A model generated the notes under the pieces. It saw nothing but the letters and a program-made list of their open reading frames with translations, was not told the DNA's origin and did not search any database. 5,398 nt of DNA from the NCBI GenBank assembly GCA_013694945.1, contig JACDBM010000283.1:1-5398 (forward strand), written 5' to 3'. Source of the stretch: Chthoniobacterales bacterium (GTDB taxonomy: Bacteria; Verrucomicrobiota; Verrucomicrobiia; Chthoniobacterales; UBA10450). Position numbers and translations under genes: made by a program. This document shows, in pieces, positions 5,102-5,398 of this stretch (position 1 is the first letter of the stretch; each line of letters opens with the position of its first letter).

Positions 5102-5398
5102 TTAAAGTAGCTCTTCCAATTCGCTGAGACGGCGTTCAAATAAGCGAAGCGTGCTTTCGACAGGTGCTGACGTTGCCATGTTGACGCCGGCAGTTTGCAG
5201 CGTCTCGAGAGGAAACTTCAAACCGCCGGAGCGAAGGAAATTCAGGTAGGCTTCCACACTTCCCGGCTCCTGAGCGAGGACTCGCTCCGACAACGCTACC
5301 GCGGCGGAGATGCCGGTCGCATATTTGTAGACGTAAAAGGCGCTGTAGAAATGCGGGATGCGAAGGCACTCGAGATCGAGCTGCTGGTCCAGCACCAC
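5102..5398 (-). CDS. pepF: Oligoendopeptidase F-type M3B metallopeptidase, C-terminal part
   Basis: The last 99 codons including the stop; the start and the HExxH zinc motif lie beyond base 5398. The visible part reads RIPHFYSAFYVYKYATGISAA, then YLNFL, SGG, and K-F-P-L-E-x-L-x-x-A-G-V (residues about 60-72). This is the characteristic C-terminal helix region of PepF/M3B oligoendopeptidases: the H-F-Y…F-Y-x-Y-x-Y-A-T-G segment supplies residues lining the active-site cleft, and the S-G-G…P-x-x-L-L-x-x-A-G-V segment and the E-L-E-x-L-L end are typical of the family. These enzymes cleave short peptides in the cytoplasm. The coding sequence runs in frame to the window edge. Its stop is followed by the TPR gene after 39 nt. 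The family is clear from the motif; the specificity cannot be judged from this fragment. Confidence 0.92.
   Translation of the reverse strand: MVLDQQLDLECLRIPHFYSAFYVYKYATGISAAVALSERVLAQEPGSVEAYLNFLRSGGLKFPLETLQTAGVNMATSAPVESTLRLFERRLSELEELL

Overview
The window is a G+C-rich bacterial chromosomal segment with closely packed genes, two probable lipoproteins, a class III nucleotide cyclase and serine- and metallo-hydrolases. The style of the small lipoproteins, the TPR protein and the oligoendopeptidase suggests a soil-type Verrucomicrobiota (Chthoniobacterales-like) genome. That placement is an impression from protein style, not a demonstrated assignment. No rRNA, tRNA, CRISPR array, transposase or phage gene is visible.

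Left part (1-1169, plus strand): the last 49 codons of a protein resembling the C-terminus of family-10-like glycosylhydrolases, then a 150-nt gap holding the first copy of a repeat, then a ten-helix EamA/DMT-type exporter. The exporter converges on a minus-strand gene (1216-2049) that fuses an N-terminal DUF4242 (SCO4226-like nickel-binding) domain to a class III adenylate/guanylate cyclase domain.

Middle (2050-3202): a divergent intergenic region of about 276 nt carries several inverted repeats and the second copy of the repeat. It leads into two plus-strand lipoprotein genes. The first has an apparent Cys-His-Asp arrangement like that of transglutaminase/papain-fold enzymes. The second is only 59 residues and Thr-rich.

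Right part (3199-5398, minus strand): a likely operon read right to left, with a pepF-type oligoendopeptidase (C-terminus only), a small TPR protein and a beta-lactamase-fold serine esterase, separated by gaps of 39 and 37 nt. The esterase converges with the small lipoprotein so tightly that their stop codons overlap, and a strong GC-rich hairpin sits inside the 3' end of the esterase gene.

The points most worth a second look are: a Gln in place of the usual transition-state Asn in the cyclase; the putative papain/transglutaminase-like lipoprotein; a 19-bp exact repeat with further collinear similarity, which suggests the gap at 155-300 is a decayed copy of the lipoprotein gene's 5' region; and a hairpin that would cover the ribosome binding site of that lipoprotein. 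I found no convincing new multi-gene system.
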